Positions 1 to 8,329 are shown, counted from the stretch's first letter. The stretch is 64,000 bases of DNA from Flavobacterium potami (GCF_020026915.1 NZ_JAINUY010000001.1:682001-746000); one strand, 5' to 3'. Notes: generated by a model from the sequence alone, not told the origin. A program made the numbers and translations.

Positions 1-630
1 AGTATTGGCAAGGGCCGGATATTTGATTGTGTCATTTTCTTTATAAGTCTTTGAAGCGGGAGAATTCTCCCCATTTATCTTGACAATTTTGTCGTGATAA
101 TCACTTAGGCTTTTTTCTTGTTTTTTGGTTACAATAACGCCTCTCTCTGCCAATGCAATTACGGGTTCTAAAATTTTGGCTATTGGCATTGTTCCGTATT
201 TTTTATGCACCGCAAAAACGCCTGCAATAGTTCCAGGAACGCCAATTGCAAGTGCTGTTTCAGTACTTTTTCCTTTTATGACATTTCCTTCTTTATCTAA
301 AAACATGTCTTTTGTAGCTGCCAATGGTGCTTTTTCTCTATAATCTAAAGATCCGACTTCGCCATTTGCTTTCCTGTAGACCATAAATCCGCCTCCACCG
401 ATATTTCCGGCAAACGGAAAAGCAACTGCCAATGCTAATTCGGTTCCGACCATGGCATCAAAAGCATTTCCACCTTTTTTCATAATATCTGCTCCGATTT
501 TTGAAGCTTCTTCACGGGCAGAAACTACCATTGCTTTTGTGACCACTAAGCCTGTTGGATTTGAAGTGGATTGCTGCGCATTGCTGATTGTGATATATAA
601 AAATGCTACTAAAAGCGAAATTTTTTTCAT
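1..630 (-). CDS. ggt: Gamma-glutamyltransferase, N-terminal part (cut by window edge)
   Basis: This reading frame starts at 630 (minus strand) and runs off the left edge, so only about 210 N-terminal residues are seen. It begins with a signal peptide (MKKISLLVAFLYITISNAQ) and continues with features of the gamma-glutamyltranspeptidase large subunit: GLVVT, an early NAFDAMVGTELAL-like block, the glycine-rich GNIGGGGFMVYR stretch, the DYREKAP motif containing the substrate-binding Arg, and GVPGTIAGV. Family members act in the periplasm, process themselves autocatalytically into two subunits, and cleave the gamma-glutamyl bond of glutathione and similar compounds. The catalytic Thr and the small subunit lie outside the window, so integrity cannot be judged. 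It lies 33 bp downstream of, and in the same direction as, the ACP-phosphodiesterase-like gene. Confidence 0.9.
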   Translation of the reverse strand, partial: MKKISLLVAFLYITISNAQQSTSNPTGLVVTKAMVVSAREEASKIGADIMKKGGNAFDAMVGTELALAVAFPFAGNIGGGGFMVYRKANGEVGSLDYREKAPLAATKDMFLDKEGNVIKGKSTETALAIGVPGTIAGVFAVHKKYGTMPIAKILEPVIALAERGVIVTKKQEKSLSDYHDKIVKINGENSPASKTYKENDTIKYPALANT

Positions 631-663
631 AGATAAATTAAATTAAAATTAAGAGTAAGAAAT

Positions 664-1248
664 TTAAAGAGAAAGCAGTTTCACTTTAGCCTCTTTTTTT
701 ATTTCTTCAAAAAATAAGGTGAATTCCTCTTCAAATTCATCGTAAAACTCCCTTAATTCTTCGACTGCATATTGCATTTGTGAAATGTTCTTTGACCTTC
801 GGTCCATTTGAGTCAGTATTTGATGAATTCCATCAACAGTGCGGTAACTCAAAAGCCAGTTTCGGCCAATCATATAAGGCATTAAATCCTGTGTTTTCTC
901 GCTTAGAATTTCGTAATTGTCATGCAACGAATTATAAAATCGACTAATAAAGCTTTCTAACTTTTCATCAGAATAATTGCTCCAGTTTTTGGCTAGAAAA
1001 TGATCATAAACAATATCTACAATGACACCAGAATAATGATGGTATCTTTCATGAAGACGTTTGGTGCTTTTTCTGAAAATATCGTGAGAATCTGTATAAG
1101 TATCAATAAACCGATGGAGTAAAATTCCTTTTTGAACATCGAGTGGAAAATGCTCGAATTGCTTTCCGCGAATTCCATCTGCCATAAAATTCCCGATTTT
1201 GATAAAATCATTCTCTCCAGAAAGGTATATATGGGCTAAGAAATTCAT
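664..1248 (-). CDS. Acyl carrier protein phosphodiesterase-like protein (AcpH/DUF479)
   Basis: A 194-residue cytosolic protein of the AcpH (DUF479) family, which belongs to the HD-like metal hydrolases and in E. coli removes 4'-phosphopantetheine from acyl carrier protein. Recognisable family blocks are the N-terminal MNFLAHIYLS, GNFMADGIRG, the GILLHRFIDTYTDSH stretch with conserved His and Asp residues, and the VIVDIVYDHFLAKNW block. Its length is normal for the family. There is no signal peptide. The start at 1248 is the only one that preserves the conserved MNFLAH beginning. It is followed by ggt 33 bp away on the same strand, so the two could be co-transcribed, although no functional link is obvious. 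Family assignment is confident; the exact enzymatic activity is inferred. Confidence 0.85.
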   Translation of the reverse strand: MNFLAHIYLSGENDFIKIGNFMADGIRGKQFEHFPLDVQKGILLHRFIDTYTDSHDIFRKSTKRLHERYHHYSGVIVDIVYDHFLAKNWSNYSDEKLESFISRFYNSLHDNYEILSEKTQDLMPYMIGRNWLLSYRTVDGIHQILTQMDRRSKNISQMQYAVEELREFYDEFEEEFTLFFEEIKKEAKVKLLSL

Positions 1249-1253
1249 CTTTT

Positions 1254-1633
1254 TTAAGTTTCTAAGAATCTTAGTGGCTGAGATTCTAAGTTATTTAGTA
1301 AAAGTATAAAAACTTTTTTAAATCATTTTGTTATAAATACAACCTATTGAAAGTGGTTTCTTATAAGTTAAATTTAAAATCTTAGAAACTTAGTACTTTA
1401 GTAACTCGGTAACTTTTTTATTTAAAGTTTCTAAGTTTCTAAGATACTAAGATACTAAGTTTTTTGTATGAGTGCTATCTGTAGGGTTTGTACAATTAGT
1501 TTATTACCCTTTATATTCGTACAATTGTGATATATGTTTAATATCTGGTCATTTCAGTATGTTTTTTTTTGGCTTTTTCGCAATGATTGGAGAAACTTAG
1601 AACCTTAGCAACTTAGTATCTCAGCAACTTTTT
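1254..1633. repeat. Inverted arrays of an 8-bp CTTAG-type unit
   Basis: The 418-bp gap between the divergent AcpH-like gene and glmM carries four short arrays of a degenerate 8-bp unit close to AACTTAGN. Two read on the plus strand (about 1376-1416 and 1590-1633) and two on the minus strand (about 1254-1300 and 1424-1466). The arrays at 1376-1416 and 1424-1466 are adjacent and opposite, so they could fold into one long hairpin. Each array ends in an A/T run. No ORF crosses the region. The last array ends exactly at the -7 promoter element of glmM. Confidence 0.7.
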
Positions 1634-1641
1634 TATATTTG
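1634..1641 (+). promoter_or_regulatory. Putative -7 element of glmM
   Basis: TATATTTG matches the flavobacterial -7 consensus TAnnTTTG and lies 25 bp before the glmM start codon. No TTG lies at the usual upstream spacing; that place is taken by the last CTTAG array. Confidence 0.5.
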
Positions 1642-1666
1642 TAAAAAATAACCCTAACTCATTAAA

Positions 1667-3055
1667 ATGACTCTAATAAAATCTATTTCCGGAATTCGTG
1701 GAACTATCGGAGGAAAAGTAGGAGATAATCTAACTCCTGTTGATGCAGTGAAATTTGCATCGGCGTATGGAACTTTCTTAAAAAATAATATCAATAAAGA
1801 TAAATTGACAGTTGTAATTGGCCGTGATGCAAGAATCTCTGGACCAATGATTCATAATTTGGTTGTAAATACATTGATTGGTTTAGGAATCGATGTTATC
1901 GATCTTGGACTTTCTACAACGCCAACTGTCGAAGTTGCAGTGCCTTTGGAAAAAGCAGATGGTGGAATTATTTTAACAGCATCTCACAATCCAAAACAAT
2001 GGAATGCCTTAAAATTATTAAATGCAAAAGGAGAATTCTTAAGCGGTGCAGACGGTGCTAAAATTCTTGAAATTGCCGAAGCAGAAGCTTTTGATTTTTC
2101 TGATGTTGATAGTTTAGGCGAAATCATTACGAATGATGCTTATATGGATATTCATATTGATGAAGTTTTAAATCTTCCATTAGTTGATGTCGAAGCTGTT
2201 AAAGAAGCTAAATTTAAAGTTGTAGTAGATGGTGTAAACTCATCTGGTGGAATTATCATCCCTAAAATTTTAAAATTAATGGGAGTTGAAGTGGTAGAAT
2301 TGTACTGCGAACCAAACGGACATTTCCCTCATAACCCAGAGCCATTGAAAGAACATTTAACTGATATTTCTGAATTGGTTGTAAAAGAAAAAGCTGATTT
2401 TGGTATTGTGGTGGATCCAGACGTAGATCGTTTGGCTTTTATCAGCGAAGACGGAGAAATGTTTGGTGAAGAATATACTTTGGTTGCCTGTGCAGATTAT
2501 GTTTTGAGTAAAACTCCTGGAAATACGGTTTCTAATATGTCATCTTCTCGTGCTTTAAGAGACGTAACGAATACGCATGGCGGAAGCTACGAAGCAAGTG
2601 CAGTAGGAGAGGTGAATGTGGTAGAATTAATGAAGAAAAATAATGCTGTAATTGGCGGTGAAGGAAACGGTGGAATTATCTATCCTGAATTGCATTACGG
2701 ACGTGATAGTTTGGTTGGAGTTGCTTTGTTTTTAACGCATTTAGCGAATAAAAAAATGTCGGTATCTGCCTTGAGAGCTTCTTATCCGGAATATTACATG
2801 AGCAAAAATAAAATTGAATTGACTCCGCAAATTGATGTTGATGCGATTTTGACTCAAATGACAGAGAAATATAAAAATGAAGATATTTCTACAATTGACG
2901 GTGTAAAAATCGATTTTGCTACAGAATGGGTTCATTTAAGAAAATCAAACACAGAACCAATTATTCGTATTTATACTGAAGCACCTTCTCAAGATGCTGC
3001 AGATAAATTAGCGCTTAGAATTATTGATGAAATAAAAGTAATTGCAGGAATCTAA
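1667..3055 (+). CDS. glmM: Phosphoglucosamine mutase
   Basis: A 462-residue cytosolic enzyme of the alpha-D-phosphohexomutase family. GlmM interconverts glucosamine-6-phosphate and glucosamine-1-phosphate on the way to UDP-GlcNAc for peptidoglycan and LPS. The N-terminus SISGIRGTIGG is typical. The phosphoserine loop TASHNP puts the active Ser at residue 106, the metal loop DPDVDR follows in the middle of the protein, the GEGNGG sugar-binding loop comes next, and a C-terminal phosphate-binding segment (RKSNTEPIIRIYTEA) closes the chain. Length fits the family. Some Bacteroidota members are annotated only as phosphoglucomutase/phosphomannomutase, so sugar specificity is inferred. It is transcribed alone, with a strong bidirectional terminator right after it. 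Confidence 0.88.
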   Translation: MTLIKSISGIRGTIGGKVGDNLTPVDAVKFASAYGTFLKNNINKDKLTVVIGRDARISGPMIHNLVVNTLIGLGIDVIDLGLSTTPTVEVAVPLEKADGGIILTASHNPKQWNALKLLNAKGEFLSGADGAKILEIAEAEAFDFSDVDSLGEIITNDAYMDIHIDEVLNLPLVDVEAVKEAKFKVVVDGVNSSGGIIIPKILKLMGVEVVELYCEPNGHFPHNPEPLKEHLTDISELVVKEKADFGIVVDPDVDRLAFISEDGEMFGEEYTLVACADYVLSKTPGNTVSNMSSSRALRDVTNTHGGSYEASAVGEVNVVELMKKNNAVIGGEGNGGIIYPELHYGRDSLVGVALFLTHLANKKMSVSALRASYPEYYMSKNKIELTPQIDVDAILTQMTEKYKNEDISTIDGVKIDFATEWVHLRKSNTEPIIRIYTEAPSQDAADKLALRIIDEIKVIAGI

Positions 3056-3074
3056 TTGCTGTTTTTAAATAAAA

Positions 3075-3112
3075 AAAAGCCTCTTTTGAAATTTCGAAAG
3101 AGGCTTTTTTAT
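3075..3112. terminator. Bidirectional terminator between glmM and the GH128 gene
   Basis: A 15-bp stem (AAGCCTCTTTTGAAA pairing with its near-perfect complement, one G-T pair) is flanked by an A run on the left and a T run on the right, so it can end transcription from both convergent genes. Confidence 0.85.
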
Positions 3113-3125
3113 TTGATTAGAATTC

Positions 3126-4610
3126 TTAGTTCTTAATAATTTTAATCGATTTTTTAATGTTGCCATAAGTTGCATTTACAATGTAAACCCCTTTGGCAAG
3201 TTTTTCTCCAATCTTGATATCCTGATTTGTAGAATAATCAGAAGAAGAAAAACAAACATCTCCTTTCATATCAATTATTTTGATGGTTAAAGGTTCTGTT
3301 GTGTTCGATTTAATATGCAAAGTCGATTGATTTTTGACAGGATTAGGATAGATTGTAAAACTGTCTTTTTCTAAAACATCATCTTTAACTCCAAGATTTG
3401 CTACGGCAACATCAATATAATTAAAATTGAAATCATTTGATTTGAATTTAATTTTCAAATAAACTTCGCCTTTTGGTAAAGTAACTCCGTTTACAATTTT
3501 ATCGGCATAGGTTTGCCAGTCGCCCGTTGCAGGAAATGTTTCGTTTGTTTTGACCACAACATCATTTACAAGAACATCAAATTTCCCTTCCAAAACAGGA
3601 GAAGCAACCCTGAAAGTTAAATTATAAGTACCAGCATCCACAACATTTAACATAAATTCGTTCCAATCTCCATCACTGATAAAACAAACATTCTGCCCTG
3701 TATTGGCATCGGTGGTTGCTTGTAAGCCAGTTCCTTTTCTTCTATAATGTTTATTGGCGATAACACGACCAGGAACCGTCATTTTTTTAGTAGTATAAGG
3801 AACATTGATATATTCTGTTCCGATTGGTCTAAGAACGCCGCTTTGTATTTCTAATAAAGGGTTTTCTGCCATATCTTTCCAGTTTCCATTGACTCTTCCA
3901 GAAAACCAAGAATAACGAAAAATATCTGGATCATCTTCATAATTGGTCAGGATTTGTTTCATAAATGCTATTTTATCGGCTGCACTTTGAATAACCCTGT
4001 TTGAAAATTCAGTAATCCAAAGCGGTTTATTGAATCGTTTTAAAAGCCCTGTAACACCAATTACCGAGCCTGCAGTATTATCATAAGTATGAAACGCAAT
4101 AAAGTCTACTTTGCAATTTGGACATAGTTGAAAGAACTGATTGTGCCAAACAATCGGATCTGAGATTCCTCCGTAATTTTGAGGTCCGTTGTAAGCTGGT
4201 GAAGCGCTGACAATTTCAAGGTTTTTTGCAGCAGCAATTTTTTCGATATTGGGCCAGGCATTAACAGCTTCTTGTGGCGTCAATCTTGCACCATCATTAA
4301 AATTGGGTTCGTTAAAAGCAAGTAAATACTTTGCTCCAGGTTTAATTTTATTGATAAATGCTTGAACCTCTGCGTCGCTAATTTTCCCCCATGCCATTGG
4401 AACGAATTCGACACCTAAAGATTCATAATCTGCATTAACAGCAGCTTCTGGTTCTGGAGACCAGTTGTACCACCAAGAAAGTCCGGGTTTTAAAGCTAAA
4501 AGATCTTCTTTAGAATGTCCGCCGTAAGCAATACCTCGTTTTGGACTTTGAGCGGAGCTAGCAGCAAACAGAAAAAGCAATAAAATTGTAAAAGATAGTT
4601 TTTTGATCAT
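3126..4610 (-). CDS. Secreted GH128-like glycosidase with CBM and T9SS sorting domain
   Basis: The protein has 494 residues when started at 4610, where a signal peptide begins (MIKKLSFTILLLFLFAASSAQ). Upstream in-frame codons to 4718 give a hydrophilic extension and are rejected as the start. After the signal comes a glycosyl hydrolase catalytic core of the GH128 type (roughly residues 25-260), with WWYNWSP, the LLAFNEPN acid/base-like motif, DFIAFHTYD and the strand-end WITEFS carrying the likely nucleophile. GH128 members hydrolyse beta-1,3-glucans. Next is a CBM6-like beta-sandwich (about 290-405: GDWNEFMLNVVDAGTYNLTF region) and a C-terminal Por-type sorting domain (FTIYPNPVKNQSTL to SIKIIKN), implying export through the type IX system. 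The gene is isolated between two bidirectional terminators. Substrate is inferred from family. Confidence 0.8.
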   Translation of the reverse strand: MIKKLSFTILLLFLFAASSAQSPKRGIAYGGHSKEDLLALKPGLSWWYNWSPEPEAAVNADYESLGVEFVPMAWGKISDAEVQAFINKIKPGAKYLLAFNEPNFNDGARLTPQEAVNAWPNIEKIAAAKNLEIVSASPAYNGPQNYGGISDPIVWHNQFFQLCPNCKVDFIAFHTYDNTAGSVIGVTGLLKRFNKPLWITEFSNRVIQSAADKIAFMKQILTNYEDDPDIFRYSWFSGRVNGNWKDMAENPLLEIQSGVLRPIGTEYINVPYTTKKMTVPGRVIANKHYRRKGTGLQATTDANTGQNVCFISDGDWNEFMLNVVDAGTYNLTFRVASPVLEGKFDVLVNDVVVKTNETFPATGDWQTYADKIVNGVTLPKGEVYLKIKFKSNDFNFNYIDVAVANLGVKDDVLEKDSFTIYPNPVKNQSTLHIKSNTTEPLTIKIIDMKGDVCFSSSDYSTNQDIKIGEKLAKGVYIVNATYGNIKKSIKIIKN

Positions 4611-4652
4611 GGTTAATGATTTTTTGGTTTTTTGTAGATAATTAGAGAATAT

Positions 4653-4660
4653 CAAATTTA
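4653..4660 (-). promoter_or_regulatory. Putative -7 element of the GH128 gene
   Basis: On the minus strand TAAATTTG matches TAnnTTTG, 43 bp before the chosen start codon at 4610. A TTTG lies a little over 20 bp farther upstream. Its position supports the start at 4610 rather than 4718, because the upstream start would lie outside such a transcript. Confidence 0.45.
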
Positions 4661-4758
4661 AAATGTTTCCTTTTTTTTGCCATTCAAAAAAATCATTACA
4701 AAAACACATCAAATCCATGTTTTGAGGCGTAAATTGATGTTTTGTACCACATTTAAAA

Positions 4759-4797
4759 GAAAAAGTCCGAAAACAAATTTTGTTTTCGGACTTTTAT
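4759..4797. terminator. Terminator after the lipid A acyltransferase gene
   Basis: A near-perfect palindrome, AAAAGTCCGAAAACA on the left and its complement on the right, has A and T runs on the two sides. It lies just beyond the stop of the minus-strand acyltransferase gene. Confidence 0.8.
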
Positions 4798-4805
4798 ATT
4801 GCTGT

Positions 4806-5681
4806 TTATTTTGTAACGCGGTGTTTCCATCTTTTGTGTGTCCAGAGGTAAAATTCTGGAACTTCAAGAATTTGCTTTTCCACCTCTTTTAAATACATTT
4901 CCGTAATTTCGAAATCTTTAAATTCTTTAGGATCATCGGCAAGCGAAAGAAAAGTTGCTTCGTAAAATCCTCTTTTTACTTTTTTTACTTTCACCATAAT
5001 AACAGCCAAATCGTATTTTTTAGCCAGCATTTCGGCACCCGTATGTACAGGAACTTCAACTCCCATAAACTCCATTGAATGAAAAATTCTGTCCAGTTTT
5101 GGAGATTGATCGCTTGCTAAACCATACATGCTCAAAACACCATCACGTTGATTTTGTGCCATTGTTGGAATTGCTTTTCTGGTTTCGATCATTTCGGTAT
5201 TGTATTTCGAACGGATTTTTCGAACCAATTTATCAAAATAAGGATTTGCTAATTTTTTGTAGACCGCAACTCCCTGAAAACCAAGTTTTGGATTTATAGT
5301 TAAAAGCCATTCGTAACTTGCATAATGCGAAGCAACCAGAATAACACTTTTTCCTTTTTTAGCGTAATCTAGTACCAGATCAATATTCGTTACATGAAAT
5401 CTCCTTTCCATTTCTTCTGGAGACATGCTCATTGTTTTAATCATTTCAAGAAACATATCGCACATATGTTTGTAAAACTTCTTTTCGATATTTTTTCTTT
5501 CGGCATCGCTTAAATGTGGAAGGGTAAGCGCCAGATTTTCACGAACTACTTTTTTACGATATCCAATAACTCTGTATACTAGAAAATACACAAAATCGGA
5601 GAATAAGTAAAATAAAGGAAATGGTAAAATAGAAATCAGCCAAAGTAAAGGATAGGCCAAAATATAAACGAGAAACTGCAT
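4806..5681 (-). CDS. Lysophospholipid / lipid A acyltransferase (LpxL/HtrB family)
   Basis: A 291-residue membrane-associated acyltransferase of the LpxL/HtrB family, which adds secondary acyl chains to lipid A precursors (or ornithine/aminolipids in some Bacteroidota). A hydrophobic N-terminus (about residues 3-35) anchors it at the inner membrane. The catalytic H-x4-E motif is visible as SHYASYE, followed by GVAVYKKLANPYFD, the SDQSPK block and PVHTGAEMLAKKYD, all typical of the family. The start at 5681 gives the usual length. It is a single gene with its own terminator and shares the upstream gap with the divergent rhomboid gene. Exact acceptor is not determinable from sequence. Confidence 0.88.
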   Translation of the reverse strand: MQFLVYILAYPLLWLISILPFPLFYLFSDFVYFLVYRVIGYRKKVVRENLALTLPHLSDAERKNIEKKFYKHMCDMFLEMIKTMSMSPEEMERRFHVTNIDLVLDYAKKGKSVILVASHYASYEWLLTINPKLGFQGVAVYKKLANPYFDKLVRKIRSKYNTEMIETRKAIPTMAQNQRDGVLSMYGLASDQSPKLDRIFHSMEFMGVEVPVHTGAEMLAKKYDLAVIMVKVKKVKRGFYEATFLSLADDPKEFKDFEITEMYLKEVEKQILEVPEFYLWTHKRWKHRVTK

Positions 5682-5792
5682 GTAGCTTTTTTTTACAAAG
5701 ATAAATTAAAAATGATTAAGGTTTGATAAAATGCTTTTTTACTAACTTATCTTTAAGAATTATTATATTTACCATTCACAAAATAATAATTT

Positions 5793-6431
5793 ATGAATAT
5801 CATTTTAGTAGGTATTATTGTTGCAAATGCTGTTATTAGTTATAAAGGTTTTAATGACCTTTATTTTTTTAGAAAGTACGAATTTCATGTAGGAAGTATT
5901 CGTTCAGGAGAACAGATTAGAATGTTGTCTTCTGGCTTTTTGCATGTTGATATGATGCATTTAATCTTTAATATGCTGACGCTTTATTTCTTTGCTCCTG
6001 TAGTTTTAAACTGGCTTGGAAATTTTTCTTTTGTTTTAATTTATTTTGGAAGTTTGATTTTTGGAAACCTTCTAACGATGTTATTTCACAAAAACGATTA
6101 TAGTTATCGTGCCGTTGGAGCATCGGGAGCTGTAACAGGCGTTTTGTATTCGGCAATATTATTACAGCCAAATATGATGTTGGGTGTCTTTTTTGTCATT
6201 CCTATGCCAGCTTATATTTTTGGTATTGTGTATTTATTATACTCGATTTATGGAATGCGTGCTAAAAACGATAATATCGGACATACAGCGCATTTTGGAG
6301 GTGCTATAGGCGGTTATTTGATTACTTTGATAAAAGAACCATCTTTATTTGCAGATAATACTTTGATGGTAATCTTGCTTGCGATTCCAATTGTTATTCT
6401 TTTCGGAATGGCAAAATTGGGCAAATTATAA
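5793..6431 (+). CDS. Rhomboid-family intramembrane serine protease
   Basis: A 212-residue polytopic membrane protein with about six hydrophobic segments. The catalytic dyad of rhomboids is present: Ser111 in the GASGAVTG motif and His167 in the HTAHFGGAIGGY segment. The conserved HxxxN element that shapes the active site appears as HLIFNM (about 56-61). Rhomboids cleave transmembrane helices within the bilayer; natural substrates in this phylum are mostly unknown. It is followed after 51 bp by the SIMPL-domain gene on the same strand, so co-transcription is possible. Confidence 0.9.
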   Translation: MNIILVGIIVANAVISYKGFNDLYFFRKYEFHVGSIRSGEQIRMLSSGFLHVDMMHLIFNMLTLYFFAPVVLNWLGNFSFVLIYFGSLIFGNLLTMLFHKNDYSYRAVGASGAVTGVLYSAILLQPNMMLGVFFVIPMPAYIFGIVYLLYSIYGMRAKNDNIGHTAHFGGAIGGYLITLIKEPSLFADNTLMVILLAIPIVILFGMAKLGKL

Positions 6432-6482
6432 TGCTGGCATAACTTTTGAAAAGCTTTTATTAAATATTAAAATTTAACAAAA

Positions 6483-7172
6483 ATGAAAAAACTAGTATTA
6501 TTTTTAACAATCATGTTTATGACTATGTCTTACGGCCAGGAAATCAAACAAATACCTCTAATTAATGTTAATGGAGAAGGAAAAGTAAAAGTAGCACCTG
6601 ATCAGGTTTGTATTTCAGCTTCGGTTGAAACAAAAGGGAATAATGCTAAAGACGTTAAAAAACAAAACGACGAAAAGATGGATGCTGTTTTGAAATTCAT
6701 CAAAAAAATGAATATTCCAACAGCTGATTTTAAAACGAAACAAGTTGCTCTTAATCCGCAATACGATTACGAGAAAAAGAAAACTTCTTACAACGCTACA
6801 CAAACTGTAGAAATCGTAGTAAAAGATTTATCTAAATACGATGAATTGATGGAAGGTTTGGTTCAACAAGGAATCAACCGTATTGATCGAGTTTCTTTTG
6901 AGTCATCTAAATTAACGCAATATCAATCTGAAGCTAGAAAATTAGCAATGAAAGATGCAAAAGTAAAAGCTGAAGAATACGTTTCTGTTTTAGGACAAAA
7001 AGTAGGTAAAGCGTTTACAATTTCAGACAATTCTCAAGTATATCATCCACAGCCAATGTACGCGGCTATGAGAATGAAAGAAGCAGATGCTATGGGGTCT
7101 TCTAATGAAACTTTAGCAATTGGCGAAATCGAAATTACAGCAAATGTTAGCGTAAGTTTTGTATTAGACTAA
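6483..7172 (+). CDS. SIMPL domain-containing periplasmic protein (DUF541)
   Basis: A 229-residue exported protein with a signal peptide (cleavage near YGQ). It then shows the DUF541/SIMPL signature: an N-terminal strand INVNGEGKVKVAPDQ, the SVETKGNNAKDVKKQND helix, a central KTKQVALNPQYDYEKK region and the C-terminal VSVSFVLD strand. Related proteins (BP26/Omp28, YggE) form oligomeric periplasmic assemblies and have been linked to stress resistance; the molecular role is not settled. The gene ends in a clear terminator. Confidence 0.85.
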   Translation: MKKLVLFLTIMFMTMSYGQEIKQIPLINVNGEGKVKVAPDQVCISASVETKGNNAKDVKKQNDEKMDAVLKFIKKMNIPTADFKTKQVALNPQYDYEKKKTSYNATQTVEIVVKDLSKYDELMEGLVQQGINRIDRVSFESSKLTQYQSEARKLAMKDAKVKAEEYVSVLGQKVGKAFTISDNSQVYHPQPMYAAMRMKEADAMGSSNETLAIGEIEITANVSVSFVLD

Positions 7173-7196
7173 GCGTTTATAAAATACCAATATTTA

Positions 7197-7237
7197 AAAT
7201 CCAAATTCCAAATGAAAACTGGGATTTGGATTTTTTT
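7197..7237 (+). terminator. Rho-independent terminator after the SIMPL gene
   Basis: AAAATCCAAATTCC pairs with GGGATTTGGATTTT around a short loop, followed by a run of T residues. Confidence 0.8.
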
Positions 7238-7259
7238 ATGTTTTAAAACTACATTACTT

Positions 7260-7267
7260 TAGCTTTG
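7260..7267 (+). promoter_or_regulatory. Putative -7 element of the Crp-family gene
   Basis: TAGCTTTG matches TAnnTTTG exactly and lies 17 bp before the start codon at 7285. No well-spaced TTG is evident. Confidence 0.45.
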
Positions 7268-7284
7268 TTTTTCAAAAGAATTTT

Positions 7285-7854
7285 ATGAATAATCCAGAGC
7301 AATTTCTTCGGGCACATATTGAAAAAGTGATTTCTTTAACAGACGAAGAAGCAGCTTTTATTATTTCGCATTTTCAATTAAAAACTTTTAGAAAAGGACA
7401 ATTTATTATTGAGGTAGGAAATGATGTAAACGAAGTTTATTTTGTATTGTCGGGACTTGTAAAATTAGTTTATGAAGATCAGGATGCTAAACAGCATATT
7501 GTTTCTTTTGCAATGGAAGATTGGTGGGAAACCGATTTTCAGGCATTTTACACACAAAATAAAGCACAGCTGACTTTAGAATGTATCGAAGACACGTTGG
7601 CGTATGGTCTGTCATTTGATAACTTCGAAAAACTGTTTTCAGATTCTCGAAAAATGGAACGTTTTTTTCTTCGAAAATCTATTGCAGGTCATATTGGCTC
7701 TCAAACGCGAATCTTATCTTTTTTGACTTCCAATGCTCGCGAAAGGTATGAACAATTACTTTCTAAAAACCCTTCTTTGTTGCAACGCGTTCCCAAAAGC
7801 TCTTTGGCTTCTTACTTAGGCGTTTCTCGCGAAACACTCAGTCGTCTTTTTTAA
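7285..7854 (+). CDS. Crp/Fnr-family transcriptional regulator
   Basis: A 189-residue regulator with an N-terminal cyclic-nucleotide-binding-like beta-roll (about residues 20-115; KGQFIIEVGNDVNEVYFVLSGLVKLVY), a dimerisation helix and a C-terminal winged helix. The recognition helix is SLASYLGVSRETLSRLF, with which the protein ends; Bacteroidota Crp-like proteins often end this way. The Cys ligands of Fnr-type iron-sulfur sensors are absent. The phosphate-cassette residues for cAMP binding are not clearly conserved, so the ligand is unknown. A CRP-type palindrome begins four bases after its stop codon and precedes the next gene, suggesting the RidA-family gene is a target. Confidence 0.88.
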   Translation: MNNPEQFLRAHIEKVISLTDEEAAFIISHFQLKTFRKGQFIIEVGNDVNEVYFVLSGLVKLVYEDQDAKQHIVSFAMEDWWETDFQAFYTQNKAQLTLECIEDTLAYGLSFDNFEKLFSDSRKMERFFLRKSIAGHIGSQTRILSFLTSNARERYEQLLSKNPSLLQRVPKSSLASYLGVSRETLSRLF

Positions 7855-7857
7855 ATA

Positions 7858-7871
7858 GTGATATTTGTCAC
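7858..7871. promoter_or_regulatory. CRP-like palindromic site
   Basis: GTGATATTTGTCAC is an inverted repeat GTGA-N6-TCAC, the same half-site and spacing as the classical Crp operator core. It sits between the Crp-family gene (ends 7854) and the RidA-family gene (starts 7930). The match to the operator type is direct; binding by this particular regulator is inferred from adjacency. Confidence 0.5.
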
Positions 7872-7929
7872 GGCATCAATTGGGAGAGTCTGTTGATTTT
7901 TGCATCATAAATATTTAAAATATAAAACG

Positions 7930-8319
7930 ATGGAAAAAAAAGTCATTAATCCATGGAAATGGCAAGATGCAAGAAACTATGTTCAGGCTGTAGATGTAAG
8001 CAATGTAAAAGGAACTTTATACATTTCAGGTCAGACCGCTATTGATGAAAATGGTGTTTCGAGCAGTGCGGATATGCGAACTCAATTAATAGAAACTTTA
8101 GAAAATTTGGAAAAAGTAATTCATGATGCCGATTATGAATTAAAGAATATCGTGAGATTGAATGTTTACACGACGGATTCTGTTTCATTGTTTGAAAACT
8201 TCGATGTTTTTCAGGGATGGATTCAAAAGAACAACATTAAGCAGTCTAGTACTGTCTTGGAAGTAAAAAGTCTTTTCGAAACTTTAAAGGTTGAATTGGA
8301 AGCTACTGTGGTGAGATAG
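7930..8319 (+). CDS. RidA (YjgF/YER057c/UK114) family protein
   Basis: A 129-residue cytosolic protein of the Rid family, members of which hydrolyse reactive enamine/imine intermediates or act in catabolic pathways. Seen are the KGTLYISGQTAIDENG strand, the ETLENLEKVIHDADYELKNIVRLNVYTTD segment and the C-terminal KVELEATVVR strand. The Arg that binds the substrate carboxylate in RidA is represented by the VR within NIVRLNVY. I start it at 7930; an in-frame ATG at 7900 would add ten non-conserved residues with a repetitive His/Lys/Tyr composition. Its promoter region holds the CRP-like site, so the upstream regulator probably controls it. Confidence 0.82.
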   Translation: MEKKVINPWKWQDARNYVQAVDVSNVKGTLYISGQTAIDENGVSSSADMRTQLIETLENLEKVIHDADYELKNIVRLNVYTTDSVSLFENFDVFQGWIQKNNIKQSSTVLEVKSLFETLKVELEATVVR

Positions 8320-8329
8320 TCAATATTAA

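Noticed and set aside
125..646. Two plus-strand ORFs (125-343 and 452-646)
   Set aside because: They lie antisense to the gamma-glutamyltransferase frame, which has a signal peptide and family motifs; the plus-strand translations look like shadow frames.
1254..1633. CRISPR array
   Set aside because: The repeat unit is only about 8 bp, there are no unique spacers, and the arrays point in both directions.
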